DNA of 45,193 nt. Source: Streptomyces sp. DH37 (GTDB lineage: Bacteria; Actinomycetota; Actinomycetes; Streptomycetales; Streptomycetaceae). Positions 8,114 to 19,084 of the stretch are shown here, one piece after another. Both the position numbers and the translations under genes were made by a program. The notes beneath the pieces were generated by a model, which was not told the origin of the DNA, made no database searches, and worked only from the letters and a program-made list of their open reading frames with translations. Every line of letters starts with the position of its first letter. Within the stretch, counting starts at the first letter, position 1. Location of the stretch: contig NZ_JARVKV010000059.1 of NCBI RefSeq assembly GCF_029813835.1, positions 1-45,193 of the forward strand, written 5' to 3'.

Positions 8114-8142
8114 TTGACGCACCCCGGGTGACTGCCTACCGT
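8114..8142 (+). promoter_or_regulatory. Housekeeping-type promoter for the second MerR gene
   Basis: A -35 box TTGACG (8114-8119), a 17-bp spacer and a -10 box TACCGT (8137-8142) match the main sigma factor consensus. Transcription would start near 8149, leaving a leader of about 47 bases with the GGACGGAGGG ribosome site. The spacer is 17 bp, not the stretched 19 bp typical of promoters twisted by classical MerR activators. Confidence 0.65.
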
Positions 8143-8195
8143 CGATTGGGCAGGTCCCGGGCGTATCCGCGGGACGTGAAGGACGGAGGGTCGGC

Positions 8196-8795
8196 GTGAG
8201 AAGCACCGGCGACAGCAGGGCGGCGGGCGATCCGTATCCGTTGCGCGGATCCTCCATACGGCCTCCCGCCCAGTCCGCTTCCCCGGCGCGGGACGCCGCA
8301 CCCGAGCACATCGGCTACCGCGGCCCGACGGCGTGCGCGGCGGCGGGCATCACCTACCGGCAACTGGACTACTGGGCCCGCACCGGCCTGGTCGAGCCCG
8401 GTGTCCGCCCGGCGTACGGATCCGGCACACAGCGGCTCTACAGCTTCCGCGACGTGGTCGTCCTGAAGATCGTCAAGCGGCTCCTGGACGCCGGGGTGTC
8501 CCTGCAGAACATCCGCACCGCCGTGAGGCACCTGCGCTCGCGCGGGCTGGAGGACCTGGAGCGGATGACGCTCATGAGCGACGGCGCGACGGTCTACGAG
8601 TGCTCCTCGCCCGACGAGGTCGTCGCCCTCCTCCAGGGCGGCCAGGGCGTCTTCGGGATCGCGGTCGGGGTGGTGTGGCGGGACGTCGAGGCGGCCCTCT
8701 CCCAGCTGCACGCCGAGCGGGTCGACACCGGGGAGACGATCGTCGGGAGCAACCCGGCCGACGAACTGGCACGGCGCCGCAACCGGGCGGGCTGA
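8196..8795 (+). CDS. MerR-family transcriptional regulator (Rv1830/ResR type)
   Basis: This 199-residue protein has an N-terminal disordered leader of about 40 residues. It is followed by a MerR helix-turn-helix (GYRGPTACAAAGITYRQLDY, WARTGLVEPGVRPAYGSGTQ, LYSFRDVVVLKIVKRLLDAG), a dimer helix and a C-terminal domain with a BFN-gene-adjacent family signature (SSPDEVVALLQGGQGVFGIA). It corresponds to Rv1830, reported in mycobacteria as a growth and division regulator. GTG 8196 follows GGACGGAGGG by about 6 bases. Unlike FtsR it has its own strong promoter and upstream palindromes, which suggests separate, possibly autogenous, control. Confidence 0.87.
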   Translation: MRSTGDSRAAGDPYPLRGSSIRPPAQSASPARDAAPEHIGYRGPTACAAAGITYRQLDYWARTGLVEPGVRPAYGSGTQRLYSFRDVVVLKIVKRLLDAGVSLQNIRTAVRHLRSRGLEDLERMTLMSDGATVYECSSPDEVVALLQGGQGVFGIAVGVVWRDVEAALSQLHAERVDTGETIVGSNPADELARRRNRAG

Positions 8796-8899
8796 ACCGG
8801 ATGGGGTCCGGCCGCCACCGCCGCGGGGCGGGCCGACACGGCGGGCCCGAGGGGCACGGCCGTCGCCCCCTGTCAGTGGCGTAGGGCAGCATCGCAGGT

Positions 8900-10348
8900 G
8901 TGAGAGGGGCACCGACGGTCCTGCACCTGGACATGGACGCGTTCTACGCCGCCGTGGAGCAGGCGACCAAGCCGAGCCTGCGCGGGAAGCCCGTGATCGT
9001 CGGCGGCCTCGGCCCGCGCGGGGTGGTCGCCACCGCCTCCTACGAGGCACGGGCCTACGGGCCGCACTCGGCGATGCCGATGGCCCAGGCCCGCCGGCTG
9101 TGCCCGAACGCCGCCTACCTCACGCCGCGCTTCGGGCTCTACCGCCGGGTGAGCGAGGTGGTGATGGGCCTGCTGCGCGAGCTGTCGCCATTGGTGGAGC
9201 CGCTGAGCCTGGACGAGGCGTTCGTGGACCTCCAGGCCGGGGAGGCGAGCGGTGCGGCGGGGGAGTGGACGGCCGACACCGCCCGCGCCGTCGGGGAGCG
9301 GCTGCGGCGGGACATCCGCGCCGCCACCGGGCTCAGCGGCTCGGTCGGGCTGGCCGGGTCCAAGATGCTCGCCAAGATCGCGTCCGAGCAGGCCAAGCCC
9401 GACGGGCTGGTGGTGATCCCGCCCGGCACCGAGCGGGCGCTGCTGGCGCCGATGCCGGCGCGTACGCTGCCCGGTGTCGGGCCCGCCACCGCCCAGACGC
9501 TGCGCCGGGCGGGGATAGCCACCGTCGGCGAGATCGCCGAGGCGGGGGAGGCGGAGCTGGTGCGGCTGCTGGGCCGGGCGCACGGCGGGGCGCTGTACGT
9601 GATGGCGCAGGGGATCGACGAGCGGCCGGTGGTCGCCGAGCGGGACGCCAAGTCGGTCTCGGTCGAGGACACCTTCGACACCGACCTCACCGACCGCGCG
9701 CGGATCCACGCGGAGGTCGCGCGGCTGGCCGACCGCTGCGTCGAGCGGCTGCGCGCGGCGGGACGCTCCGGGCGCACGGTGGTGGTCAAGGTCCGCAGCT
9801 ACGACTTCTCCACGCTCACCCGTTCCGAGACGCTGCGCGGCCCGACCGACGATCCGGCGGTCGTGAGGGAGGCCGCCGCCCGGCTCGTCGAGAGCGTGGA
9901 CACCACCGCCGGAGTGCGGCTGCTGGGGGTGGGGGTGAGCGGGCTGGCCGCCTTCACCCAGGAGGACCTGTTCGCACAGGCCGGCGCCCGGGCCGCCGAG
10001 CCCCCTGGCGTCCGGCCGCCGGAGCCCGCTCCGCCCGTGGCGGCGGGCCCGGCGGCCGGGGAGGACCACGGGGCCGTACGGCGCTGGCTGCCCGGTCTGG
10101 ACGTACGGCACGCGCGGTACGGGCCGGGCTGGGTGCAGGGCAGTGGTCTGGGACGGGTCACGGTGCGGTTCGAGTCGCCCGGCTCACCGCCGGGCCGGGT
10201 GCGCACCTTCGCGGTGGACGATCCGGAGCTGGAGCCGTCCGAGCCGCTCCCGCCGTGGGGCGGTCAGCCCTCGGAGCCCGCGATCCGCCCGAACGTCATG
10301 TCCTCGTCGGAGGCGGGCGAGCCGACGCCGGGCACGTCCAGCCCGTAG
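8900..10348 (+). CDS. dinB: DNA polymerase IV (Y-family)
   Basis: This 482-residue translesion polymerase has the Y-family catalytic motifs: HLDMDAFYAAVE (D11, D13), YEARAYGPHSAMPMAQA, SLDEAFVDL, and the helix-hairpin-helix region LPGVGPATAQTLRRAGI. The little-finger domain runs to about residue 365 (SYDFSTLTRSETLRG). A Pro/Ala linker leads to a C-terminal extension at about 390-450 (LPGLDVRHARYGPGWVQGSG, RVTVRFESPG) that looks like a small Tudor/SH3-like fold. GTG 8900 opens the conserved domain; TAGGGC lies 9 bases before it and no ribosome site is seen. The last 85 bases overlap the opposite-strand PRC-barrel gene. Confidence 0.92.
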   Translation: MRGAPTVLHLDMDAFYAAVEQATKPSLRGKPVIVGGLGPRGVVATASYEARAYGPHSAMPMAQARRLCPNAAYLTPRFGLYRRVSEVVMGLLRELSPLVEPLSLDEAFVDLQAGEASGAAGEWTADTARAVGERLRRDIRAATGLSGSVGLAGSKMLAKIASEQAKPDGLVVIPPGTERALLAPMPARTLPGVGPATAQTLRRAGIATVGEIAEAGEAELVRLLGRAHGGALYVMAQGIDERPVVAERDAKSVSVEDTFDTDLTDRARIHAEVARLADRCVERLRAAGRSGRTVVVKVRSYDFSTLTRSETLRGPTDDPAVVREAAARLVESVDTTAGVRLLGVGVSGLAAFTQEDLFAQAGARAAEPPGVRPPEPAPPVAAGPAAGEDHGAVRRWLPGLDVRHARYGPGWVQGSGLGRVTVRFESPGSPPGRVRTFAVDDPELEPSEPLPPWGGQPSEPAIRPNVMSSSEAGEPTPGTSSP

Positions 10349-10641
10349 TGGTGGTAGAGCTGCAGTTCCTGCTCGGGGGAGAGGTGGCGGCCCACGCCGA
10401 AGTCCGGAGCCTCCTTGACCAGGGAGCGCTCGAAGGGCACCCGCAGCACTCCGTCCACCACCTCGCTGGCCTCCAGCGGGACGAAGGCGTCGCGGCTGAA
10501 GAGCCCGGTGCGCACCGCCGCCCATTCGGGGACTCCGGTGGCGTCGTCGAGGTACACCTCGTCCACGGTGCCTATCTTCTGTCCGGTGAGGTCGAGCGCC
10601 TTGAGGCCTATCAGATTCCGCGGATTGATGTCGATCTGCAC
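10264..10641 (-). CDS. PRC-barrel domain protein
   Basis: This 125-residue cytoplasmic protein has a PRC-barrel over residues about 5-85 (IGLKALDLTGQKIGTVDEVY, DDATGVPEWAAVRTGLFSRD, FVPLEASEVVDGVLRVPFER) and a C-terminal tail (LSPEQELQLYHHYGLDVPG). PRC-barrels occur in photosynthetic reaction centre H subunits and RimM; streptomycete stand-alone versions are mostly uncharacterised and often stress-linked. GTG 10641 follows GGAGGGA by about 6 bases. Its 3' end runs 85 bases into dinB from the opposite strand, so the two mRNAs are complementary there. Confidence 0.87.
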   Translation of the reverse strand: MQIDINPRNLIGLKALDLTGQKIGTVDEVYLDDATGVPEWAAVRTGLFSRDAFVPLEASEVVDGVLRVPFERSLVKEAPDFGVGRHLSPEQELQLYHHYGLDVPGVGSPASDEDMTFGRIAGSEG

Positions 10642-10807
10642 GGCGGTCCCTCCAACTCCTCGCACGAAGAAGCGCCTGCTCGCAAACAGTCGCCACAAAC
10701 AACCAAAGGGCACATTCGGCGCGTCGGCCACTCGGGCGGGGAGGCGGGGCCGCCACCGGACTGACGGCACCGGGCGCTGGTAGGCTCTGAAGTGGCTGTT
10801 GACCCCG
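10642..10807. other. Divergent spacer between PRC-barrel gene and glycine riboswitch
   Basis: No gene is seen in this 166-base gap. It contains the ribosome site of the PRC-barrel gene at its left end. A TAGGCT hexamer at 10781-10786 could be the -10 of the gcvP leader transcript, with a poorly spaced CTGACG (10761-10766) before it. The region near 10680-10735 is relatively AT-rich. Confidence 0.4.
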
Positions 10808-11022
10808 AGCGGGAGAGTCCTCCGGTGACAGTGCCGGGGGCGCCGAAGGAGCAAATCCTCCCCGGAATCTCTCAGGCTCACGTACCGCGCGGGTGAGGTC
10901 ACTCTGGAAAGCAGGGCGGGCCACGACGCACGACGCCGCAGCCCCTCCTCACCGACGGTGAAAGCCGGGCCGCGGACACGGGCCGGTGAAGCTCTCAGGT
11001 CGTGATGACAGAGGGGGAGGCC
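10808..11022 (+). promoter_or_regulatory. Tandem glycine riboswitch
   Basis: Two glycine aptamers lie in series upstream of gcvP. The first (about 10808-10916) has CGGGAGAGTCC, GGCGCCGAAGGAGCAAAT, CTCTCAGGC and CACTCTGGA. The second (about 10932-11022) has CCCCTCCTCACC, the CTCTCAGGT core and a closing GACAGAGGGGGAGG. This tandem layout is typical of glycine-sensing switches that turn on glycine cleavage genes when glycine is abundant. The gap between the second aptamer and gcvP is about 57 bases, and no U-tract terminator is seen there, so control may be translational. The boundaries are approximate. Confidence 0.9.
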
Positions 11023-11079
11023 GTTCGGGCACCCGTGCCGCGGTGCCCCCCGCAGGTCGCGAGACCAGGAGGCCTCCAG

Positions 11080-13983
<2,904 letters not shown>

Positions 13984-14084
13984 GCGCGGCCGGAGGGTCC
14001 CGCCGTGCGGGCGGGACCCGGCGCGTTCGCCGGTGGCGTGCCGCCCGGGTGCCGTTCCCGGACGGCGCGCCGCGGCGTCCGCCG

Positions 14085-14291
14085 TCAGGCGGCGGCCGTG
14101 ACGTGCCCGGCGTCCAGTGGCCGGTGCGGTGCGATGACCTGCCCGTCGGGCAACAGCTCACCGGTGTCCTCGAAGAGCAGGACGCCGTTGCACAGCAGGC
14201 TCCAGCCCTGCTCCGGGTGGTGCGCCACGAGATGGGCGGCCTCCCGGTCGGCGGAGTCGGCTGACGGGCAGGGCGGTTGGTGCTGACACAT
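14085..14291 (-). CDS. DUF5999 family small protein
   Basis: This 68-residue protein begins MCQHQPPCPSADSADREAAH and continues with HHPEQGWSLLCNGVLLFEDT and GELLPDGQVIAPHRP, the signature of the streptomycete DUF5999 family. The N-terminal C2-H4-C8 cluster and C35 could bind a metal; this is inference. No function is established. ATG 14291 opens the conserved motif; the purine run GAAAGAA about 7 bases upstream is a weak ribosome site. It lies downstream of the next gene on the same strand with a 223-base gap. Confidence 0.85.
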   Translation of the reverse strand: MCQHQPPCPSADSADREAAHLVAHHPEQGWSLLCNGVLLFEDTGELLPDGQVIAPHRPLDAGHVTAAA

Positions 14292-14514
14292 GGTGGAGTT
14301 CTTTCGCTGCGATGTCGTGGTACTGCGGTTCGATGCGTGATCCATGACCGCCCCCGTGTCTCTCGGTCGATTCCCCCCAGTGTTGTCCCGCGGCCGGAAT
14401 TCCGCAGGGATTTCGCCGCGGCTCCCCTCACGTTTTGATGACGCTTGCTTCCCGGACGCGGTTGCGCGGCCCGGAACCATCCGTTCGGGTGATATCGGCG
14501 CCGTGAATGACTAG

Positions 14515-15042
14515 TTATCCGGGAGGGCGGAACAGCGCGGCGATCCCGGGCGGGGCCGGAGCCAGCGGCACCAGCAGGTCGTCCGGGGCGGGCGAGCCGT
14601 CGGTGGCGTCGGCCTCCGTGTCGCCGTGCAGCCACAGCGTCAGCATGTACAGCTCCGGCACCGACAGCAGCCGCGGCTGGTACGTCACCGGCAGCGTCTC
14701 GGCACGGCGCAGCGCGGTCTCGGTCGAGGCGACGAAGGGCCCCTCGCAGAAGTGGGAGAACGTCCAGCCGTCCGCCGTGAGCATCGCCTCGGCGGCGCCC
14801 ACCACGCCGTGCGCGTCCCGCAGCAGGAAGCGCCAGCCGGCCAGCCTGGTGCGGGGCGGCCCGGCCGAGGCGGTGATGCCGTCCAGCACGTGGAGGGGGA
14901 GGGAGAGGTCCGGGTGCACCGAGCCCGTCCGGGCCCGGGGGCCGGGGGGAGTGAGGTCACCGCGGAGGCCGGTGGGAGAACCGAGGGCCGCGTGCACGCT
15001 GCGCAGAGCGGGTGCCGGGGCCGGTTGGACACGCAGGGGCAT
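14515..15042 (-). CDS. Conserved streptomycete protein of unknown function
   Basis: This 175-residue soluble protein is of a type commonly seen as hypothetical in Streptomyces. Visible motifs are LAGWRFLLRDAHGVVGAAEA, LTADGWTFSHFCEGPFVAST, and YQPRLLSVPELYMLTLWLHG, followed by a Pro-rich end. It has no signal peptide or membrane segment. ATG 15042 was chosen because GAGAGG lies about 9 bases upstream; an in-frame start at 15069 would add nine residues and precede that site. I do not recognise a biochemical function, and the neighbours give no hint. Confidence 0.75.
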   Translation of the reverse strand: MPLRVQPAPAPALRSVHAALGSPTGLRGDLTPPGPRARTGSVHPDLSLPLHVLDGITASAGPPRTRLAGWRFLLRDAHGVVGAAEAMLTADGWTFSHFCEGPFVASTETALRRAETLPVTYQPRLLSVPELYMLTLWLHGDTEADATDGSPAPDDLLVPLAPAPPGIAALFRPPG

Positions 15043-15534
15043 GGTGGGTCGCCTCTCGCTCGGAGACACGGTGGTGCTCGGCTGGCGCAGACGGCGCTGT
15101 CGGCGTACGGAGGGCCGGAAAGACCGTGAGGAAGGCCGGGAAGGAGGGTGGCGGCGGATGCGCGCCCGTCGAGGGTCGCGTCTCAGCCGCTTTTGTGGAG
15201 TTTATACGACGGTTGTTCAGCCGGTGTTTCGGCTACCTGTCTCGCATGTTACCGGCAAGAGGGCATCCGGACATTTCTCGGCGGTGTTTCATCTGCGAGT
15301 CCTCGAGCGGTCCGCCGCTGACCTGGCAGGTGACTGGTCATGCGGTCGTCCGTATCTTTTCGGTATTCCTCGCGAGTGAGGACCGCTAAGCCGACGGTAA
15401 CGACGTATGCCTTGGGAATGTGCCCGGTGAAAGCCTGCGTCCAGCATACCGAAACCTCACTGTCGCATGGGGCGTTATCTCTCGCATCCGCGGGGCATCA
15501 TCCGGTCACGGTTCACTCGAGGAGGGACGCATCG
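15043..15534. other. 492-base divergent intergenic region upstream of the GCS2-family gene
   Basis: No gene is supported here, and its central part is clearly less GC-rich than the surroundings. A plausible plus-strand promoter is GTGACT (15331-15336), 17 bp, TATCTT (15354-15359). It is followed at the expected start point by the palindrome CTCGCGAG (15369-15376). If real it gives the next gene a leader of about 170 bases. Nothing resembling a known riboswitch was recognised in that leader. Confidence 0.4.
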
Positions 15535-17031
15535 ATGGGCGAGAAGGTCGAGGCCAGCGGGTTCGCCCTGTCCGACCGCCAGCGATACCGGGACAAGCTC
15601 CAGCGGTGTCTCCAGGGGCTGCGGCGGCTGCTGGACGAGCAGCGCTTCGACCGCCCCCGCGACCTCATGGGGCTGGAGATCGAGCTGAACCTCGCGGACG
15701 CCGAGGGGATGCCCCGAATGATGAACACGGAGGTGCTGGAACGCATTGCGAGCCGGGATTTCCAGACGGAGCTGGGGCAGTTCAATCTCGAAGTGAATAT
15801 CCTTCCGCACCGGCTGTCGGGCCGGGTGCTGGACCAGCTCGCCGAGGAGTTGCGCACCGGGCTGGCCTATGCCGACCGCAAAGCCGCGGAGGTCGACGCG
15901 CGCATCGTGATGATCGGCATTCTGCCGACGCTCACCGGGGACGACCTGGTCTCCGCGAACCTCACCGCCGCCGACCGCTACACCCTGCTGAACGACCAGA
16001 TCATGACCGCCCGCGGTGAGGAGGTGGTCCTGGACATCGAGGGCGTGGAGCATCTGAGGTACGCCTCGTCCTCCATAGCCCCGGAGGCGGCCTGCACCTC
16101 CGTGCAGCTCCATCTGCAGGTGACGCCGGGCCGCTTCGCCGACGTGTGGAACGCCGCCCAGGCCGTCTCGGCCGTCCAGGTCGCCGTGGGCGCCAACTCG
16201 CCCTTCCTGTTCGGGCGCGAGCTGTGGCGCGAGTCCCGTCCCCCGCTCTTCCTCCAGGCCACCGACACCAGGCAGCCCGAGCTGGTCGCCCAGGGGGTGC
16301 GGCCGCGCACCTGGTTCGGCGAGCGGTGGATCTCCTCGGCGTACGAGCTGTTCGAGGAGAACAGCCGCTACTTCCCGCCGCTGCTGCCCGTCGTCGACGA
16401 CGAGGACCCGCTGGAGGTCCTGGACGCCGGCGGTGTCCCCTCGCTGGCCGAGATGACCCTGCTCAACGGCACGATCTACCGCTGGAACCGGCCCGTGTAC
16501 GGCGTCGCCGACGGGGTGCCGCACCTGCGCGTGGAGAACCGGGTGCTGCCCGCCGGCCCCACCGTCACCGACGTCCTGGCCAACACCGCCCTGTACTACG
16601 GCCTGGTGCGCGCGCTGGCGGACGACCCGCGCCCGGTGTGGAGCAGGATGCCGTTCCCCGCCGCCGCCGAGAACTTCGACGCCGCCTGCCGCCACGGCAT
16701 GGACGCCCGGCTGTGGTGGCCCCGCCCCGGCCGCGGCGGCGAGCTGACGGCCGTGCCCGTGGACCGGCTGGTGCTGGAGGAACTGCTGCCGCTGGCCGCC
16801 CGGGGCCTGGACACCTGGGGCATCGAGCCCGGCGACCGGGACCGCTGCCTGTCGGTCATCGAGGAGCGCTGCCGCCGCCGGGTCAACGGCGCCTCCTGGC
16901 AGGCCGACACCTACCACCGGGCCCTGGAGGGCGGGCTGGACCGGGAGAAGGCGCTGGCGGCGACGGTGCGGCGCTACTGCGAGCTGGTGCGCACCGGGGA
17001 GCCGGTGCACGGCTGGCCGATCGGCCCGTAG
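15535..17031 (+). CDS. Glutamate-cysteine ligase family (GCS2) protein
   Basis: This 498-residue protein belongs to the ATP-dependent carboxylate-amine ligase/GCS2 superfamily. Conserved features include LMGLEIELNLADAEGMPRMM near residues 42-61, ELGQFNLEVNILPHRLSG, SSIAPEAACTSVQLHLQV, and GANSPFLFGRELWRESR. Members join glutamate to an amine or thiol; the true substrate cannot be assigned. Streptomycetes use mycothiol rather than glutathione, and no egtB-E genes lie nearby, so an ergothioneine role (EgtA) is not supported by context. ATG 15535 follows GGAGGGA by 7 bases. It appears monocistronic behind a long leader. Confidence 0.8.
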   Translation: MGEKVEASGFALSDRQRYRDKLQRCLQGLRRLLDEQRFDRPRDLMGLEIELNLADAEGMPRMMNTEVLERIASRDFQTELGQFNLEVNILPHRLSGRVLDQLAEELRTGLAYADRKAAEVDARIVMIGILPTLTGDDLVSANLTAADRYTLLNDQIMTARGEEVVLDIEGVEHLRYASSSIAPEAACTSVQLHLQVTPGRFADVWNAAQAVSAVQVAVGANSPFLFGRELWRESRPPLFLQATDTRQPELVAQGVRPRTWFGERWISSAYELFEENSRYFPPLLPVVDDEDPLEVLDAGGVPSLAEMTLLNGTIYRWNRPVYGVADGVPHLRVENRVLPAGPTVTDVLANTALYYGLVRALADDPRPVWSRMPFPAAAENFDAACRHGMDARLWWPRPGRGGELTAVPVDRLVLEELLPLAARGLDTWGIEPGDRDRCLSVIEERCRRRVNGASWQADTYHRALEGGLDREKALAATVRRYCELVRTGEPVHGWPIGP

Positions 17032-17184
17032 CGCCCGCGGCCCCGCTCCGGCCCCGCCGCGCCCGTACGGGGGCCCGCCGCGGGAGGGCGGGAGCGGTGG
17101 GGCAAGCTGGGTCGTTCCACGCCCGTGGACGGTCCGAGGCCGTCCGGAGGACCGGGCGGGACGGACGGCCGAGCGGGAGGCGGA

Positions 17185-18045
17185 GTGCGAGCAGGCGTGC
17201 GTGACGAGGAACGCGAACCCGGGCGCGGGCGGGCGGGTGCCCCGGGGGCGGGAGGCGCGGGGGCGGAAGACGCGGCGACGCGGCGGCTCCTGGGCCGCGA
17301 GACCCTGCTCGTCCTGGCGCTGTCGCTGGGCGCCAGCGGCCTGTCGGCGCTCATCAGCTTCGTCGGATCGCTGACCAGACCCGGCGGGCTCAAGGACCAG
17401 GCGGCCCGGCTCAACGGCTCGTACGCCCCGGACCGCCCCTGGCTGGACCTGGCCTGGCAGGTGTTCGGGATCGCCACCGCCCTGGTGCCGGTCCTGCTCG
17501 TCGCCCACCTCCTGACGCGCGAGGGTCCCGGCCCGGGGCGCGGACCGGGCCTGGGCGGGATCGGCTTCGACCTGCGCCGCCCCTGGTCCGACCTGGGCCG
17601 GGGCACGGTGGTCGCGGCGGGCATCGGGGGCAGCGGGCTGCTGCTCTACCTGGGCGCGCGGGCGAGCGGGTTCAACCTCACGGTGGTGCCCGAGTCGCTG
17701 CCCGACGTGTGGTGGAAGATCCCGGTGCTCATCGCCTCGGCGGTCCAGAACTCCGTGCTGGAGGAGGTCATCGTCGTCGGCTACCTGCTGCGCCGGCTGG
17801 ACCGGCTCGGCTGGAGCCCGGGGGCGTCGATGGCCGCCAGTTCGCTGCTGCGCGGGTCGTACCACCTCTACCAGGGGATCGGCGGATTCGTCGGCAACGT
17901 GGTGATGGGCGTGATCTTCGTGTGGCTGTACCGGCGGTGGGGGCGGGTCGGGCCGCTGGTCGCCGCGCACGCCCTGATCGACATCGTGGCGTTCGTCGGG
18001 TACGCGCTGCTGGCGGGCCGGGTGGGCTGGCTGCCCACGGGCTGA
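17185..18045 (+). CDS. CPBP family intramembrane metalloprotease
   Basis: This 286-residue polytopic membrane protein has a charged, Gly-rich N-terminus of about 35 residues, then six to eight hydrophobic segments. The CPBP (Abi/CAAX protease) motifs are an EE pair at E193-E194 (LEEVIVVGYLLRRL), H227 in LLRGSYHLYQG, and H262 with D266 in AAHALIDIVAF. Bacterial members cleave within membranes; substrates are mostly unknown, and prenyl-protein processing is not implied here. GTG 17185 follows GGGAGG closely; a GTG at 17125 in frame adds 20 low-complexity residues without a ribosome site. Confidence 0.83.
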   Translation: MRAGVRDEEREPGRGRAGAPGAGGAGAEDAATRRLLGRETLLVLALSLGASGLSALISFVGSLTRPGGLKDQAARLNGSYAPDRPWLDLAWQVFGIATALVPVLLVAHLLTREGPGPGRGPGLGGIGFDLRRPWSDLGRGTVVAAGIGGSGLLLYLGARASGFNLTVVPESLPDVWWKIPVLIASAVQNSVLEEVIVVGYLLRRLDRLGWSPGASMAASSLLRGSYHLYQGIGGFVGNVVMGVIFVWLYRRWGRVGPLVAAHALIDIVAFVGYALLAGRVGWLPTG

Positions 18046-18087
18046 CGGCCCGCCCCCGCCGGGCGGTGCGGTGGTGCGGGAGCGGGC

Positions 18088-18909
18088 TCACGGCCCGGTG
18101 AGCAGCTCCCCGTCGATGACGGTGACGGCGTTGCCGGTCAGCAGCGTGCGGCCGCCGCGCAGGGTGGTGCGCACCAGGCCGGAGCGGGCCGACGCCTGGA
18201 GGCCGGTGAGGGCGTCCCGGCCCAGGCGCCCCGACCACAGGGGCGCGAGCGCGGTGTGGGCGCTGCCGGTGACCGGGTCCTCGTCGATGCCGACGGCCGG
18301 GCCGAAGAAGCGCGACACGTAGTCGTAGGCCCCTCCCTCGTCCGCGGCCCGCGCGGTGACGATGACGCCCCGGTGGTCCAGCCGCGCCACGGCGGCCAGG
18401 TCGGGGGTCAGGGTGCGCACGGTCTTCTCGTCGGCCAGCTCGACCAGCAGGTCGCCGATGTTCGGGCCGGTGTCGTGGGCGGAGAGCACGTCGGCGCCCA
18501 GGGCCGCCCGGACGTCGTCGGTCCGGGGGACCTCGGTGAGCGGGGCGGTGGGGAAGTCCAGGGTGATCGAGCCGTCGGCGGCCGTCTCGGCGGTGAGGAT
18601 GCCGCTGCGGGTGGCGAACCGGATGGTGCCGGTGGCCGCGCCGGTGGAGTGCAGGACGTGGGCGGTGGCGAGCGTGGCGTGGCCGCAGAGGTTGACCTCG
18701 GTGGCGGGCGTGAACCAGCGCAGCGCCCAGTCGGCCTCGGAGTCCTCGGGCAGCGGGCGGGCGTAGGCGGTCTCGGAGAGGTTGACCTCGGCGGCGAGTC
18801 TCTGGAGGCGGTCGTCACCGGGGAACGGTCCGGAGTCCAGGAGCACGACGGCGGCGGGGTTGCCCGCGAAGGGCCGGTCGGTGAAGGCGTCGACGATTCG
18901 AATCCTCAT
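18088..18909 (-). CDS. PhzF family isomerase/epimerase
   Basis: This 273-residue protein has the two-lobed PhzF/diaminopimelate-epimerase-like fold. Signatures are IVDAFTDRPFAGNPAAVVLL at the N-terminus, LSETAYARPL with the usual catalytic Glu, RWFTPATEVNLCGHATLATA, and the second-half DEDPVTGSAHTALAPLW. PhzF acts in phenazine synthesis, but no phenazine genes lie here, so the substrate is unknown. ATG 18909 opens the conserved domain. It is divergent from the padR gene over a 175-base gap. Confidence 0.85.
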   Translation of the reverse strand: MRIRIVDAFTDRPFAGNPAAVVLLDSGPFPGDDRLQRLAAEVNLSETAYARPLPEDSEADWALRWFTPATEVNLCGHATLATAHVLHSTGAATGTIRFATRSGILTAETAADGSITLDFPTAPLTEVPRTDDVRAALGADVLSAHDTGPNIGDLLVELADEKTVRTLTPDLAAVARLDHRGVIVTARAADEGGAYDYVSRFFGPAVGIDEDPVTGSAHTALAPLWSGRLGRDALTGLQASARSGLVRTTLRGGRTLLTGNAVTVIDGELLTGP

Positions 18910-18979
18910 GATCGACAGCGTAGAAGGCCCGGACGGCACCGGCCACGGCCAATGGCGGTCGGGTGGCCCGGAAAGAACC

Positions 18980-19008
18980 TTGCCGACGACATGTTTCCGA
19001 TATATCGT
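18980..19008 (+). promoter_or_regulatory. padR promoter with overlapping palindrome
   Basis: A -35 box TTGCCG (18980-18985) and -10 box TATCGT (19003-19008) are spaced by 17 bp. A perfect 10-bp palindrome CGATATATCG (18998-19007) covers the -10 box. A repressor bound there would block this promoter, so it is a good candidate for the autoregulatory operator of the PadR protein encoded 77 bases downstream. AT-rich symmetric sites are common for PadR repressors. Confidence 0.55.
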
Positions 19009-19084
19009 CGAAGCATCACGATGAATCGAAGAAGGGTCGACGTACGAGGACCCTCCACCGAACCCGGGAGAGAGGACGCCGACG

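Noticed and set aside
11002..11079. Upstream start for gcvP
   Set aside because: It would begin inside the second glycine aptamer; the AGGAGG before 11080 fits the later start.
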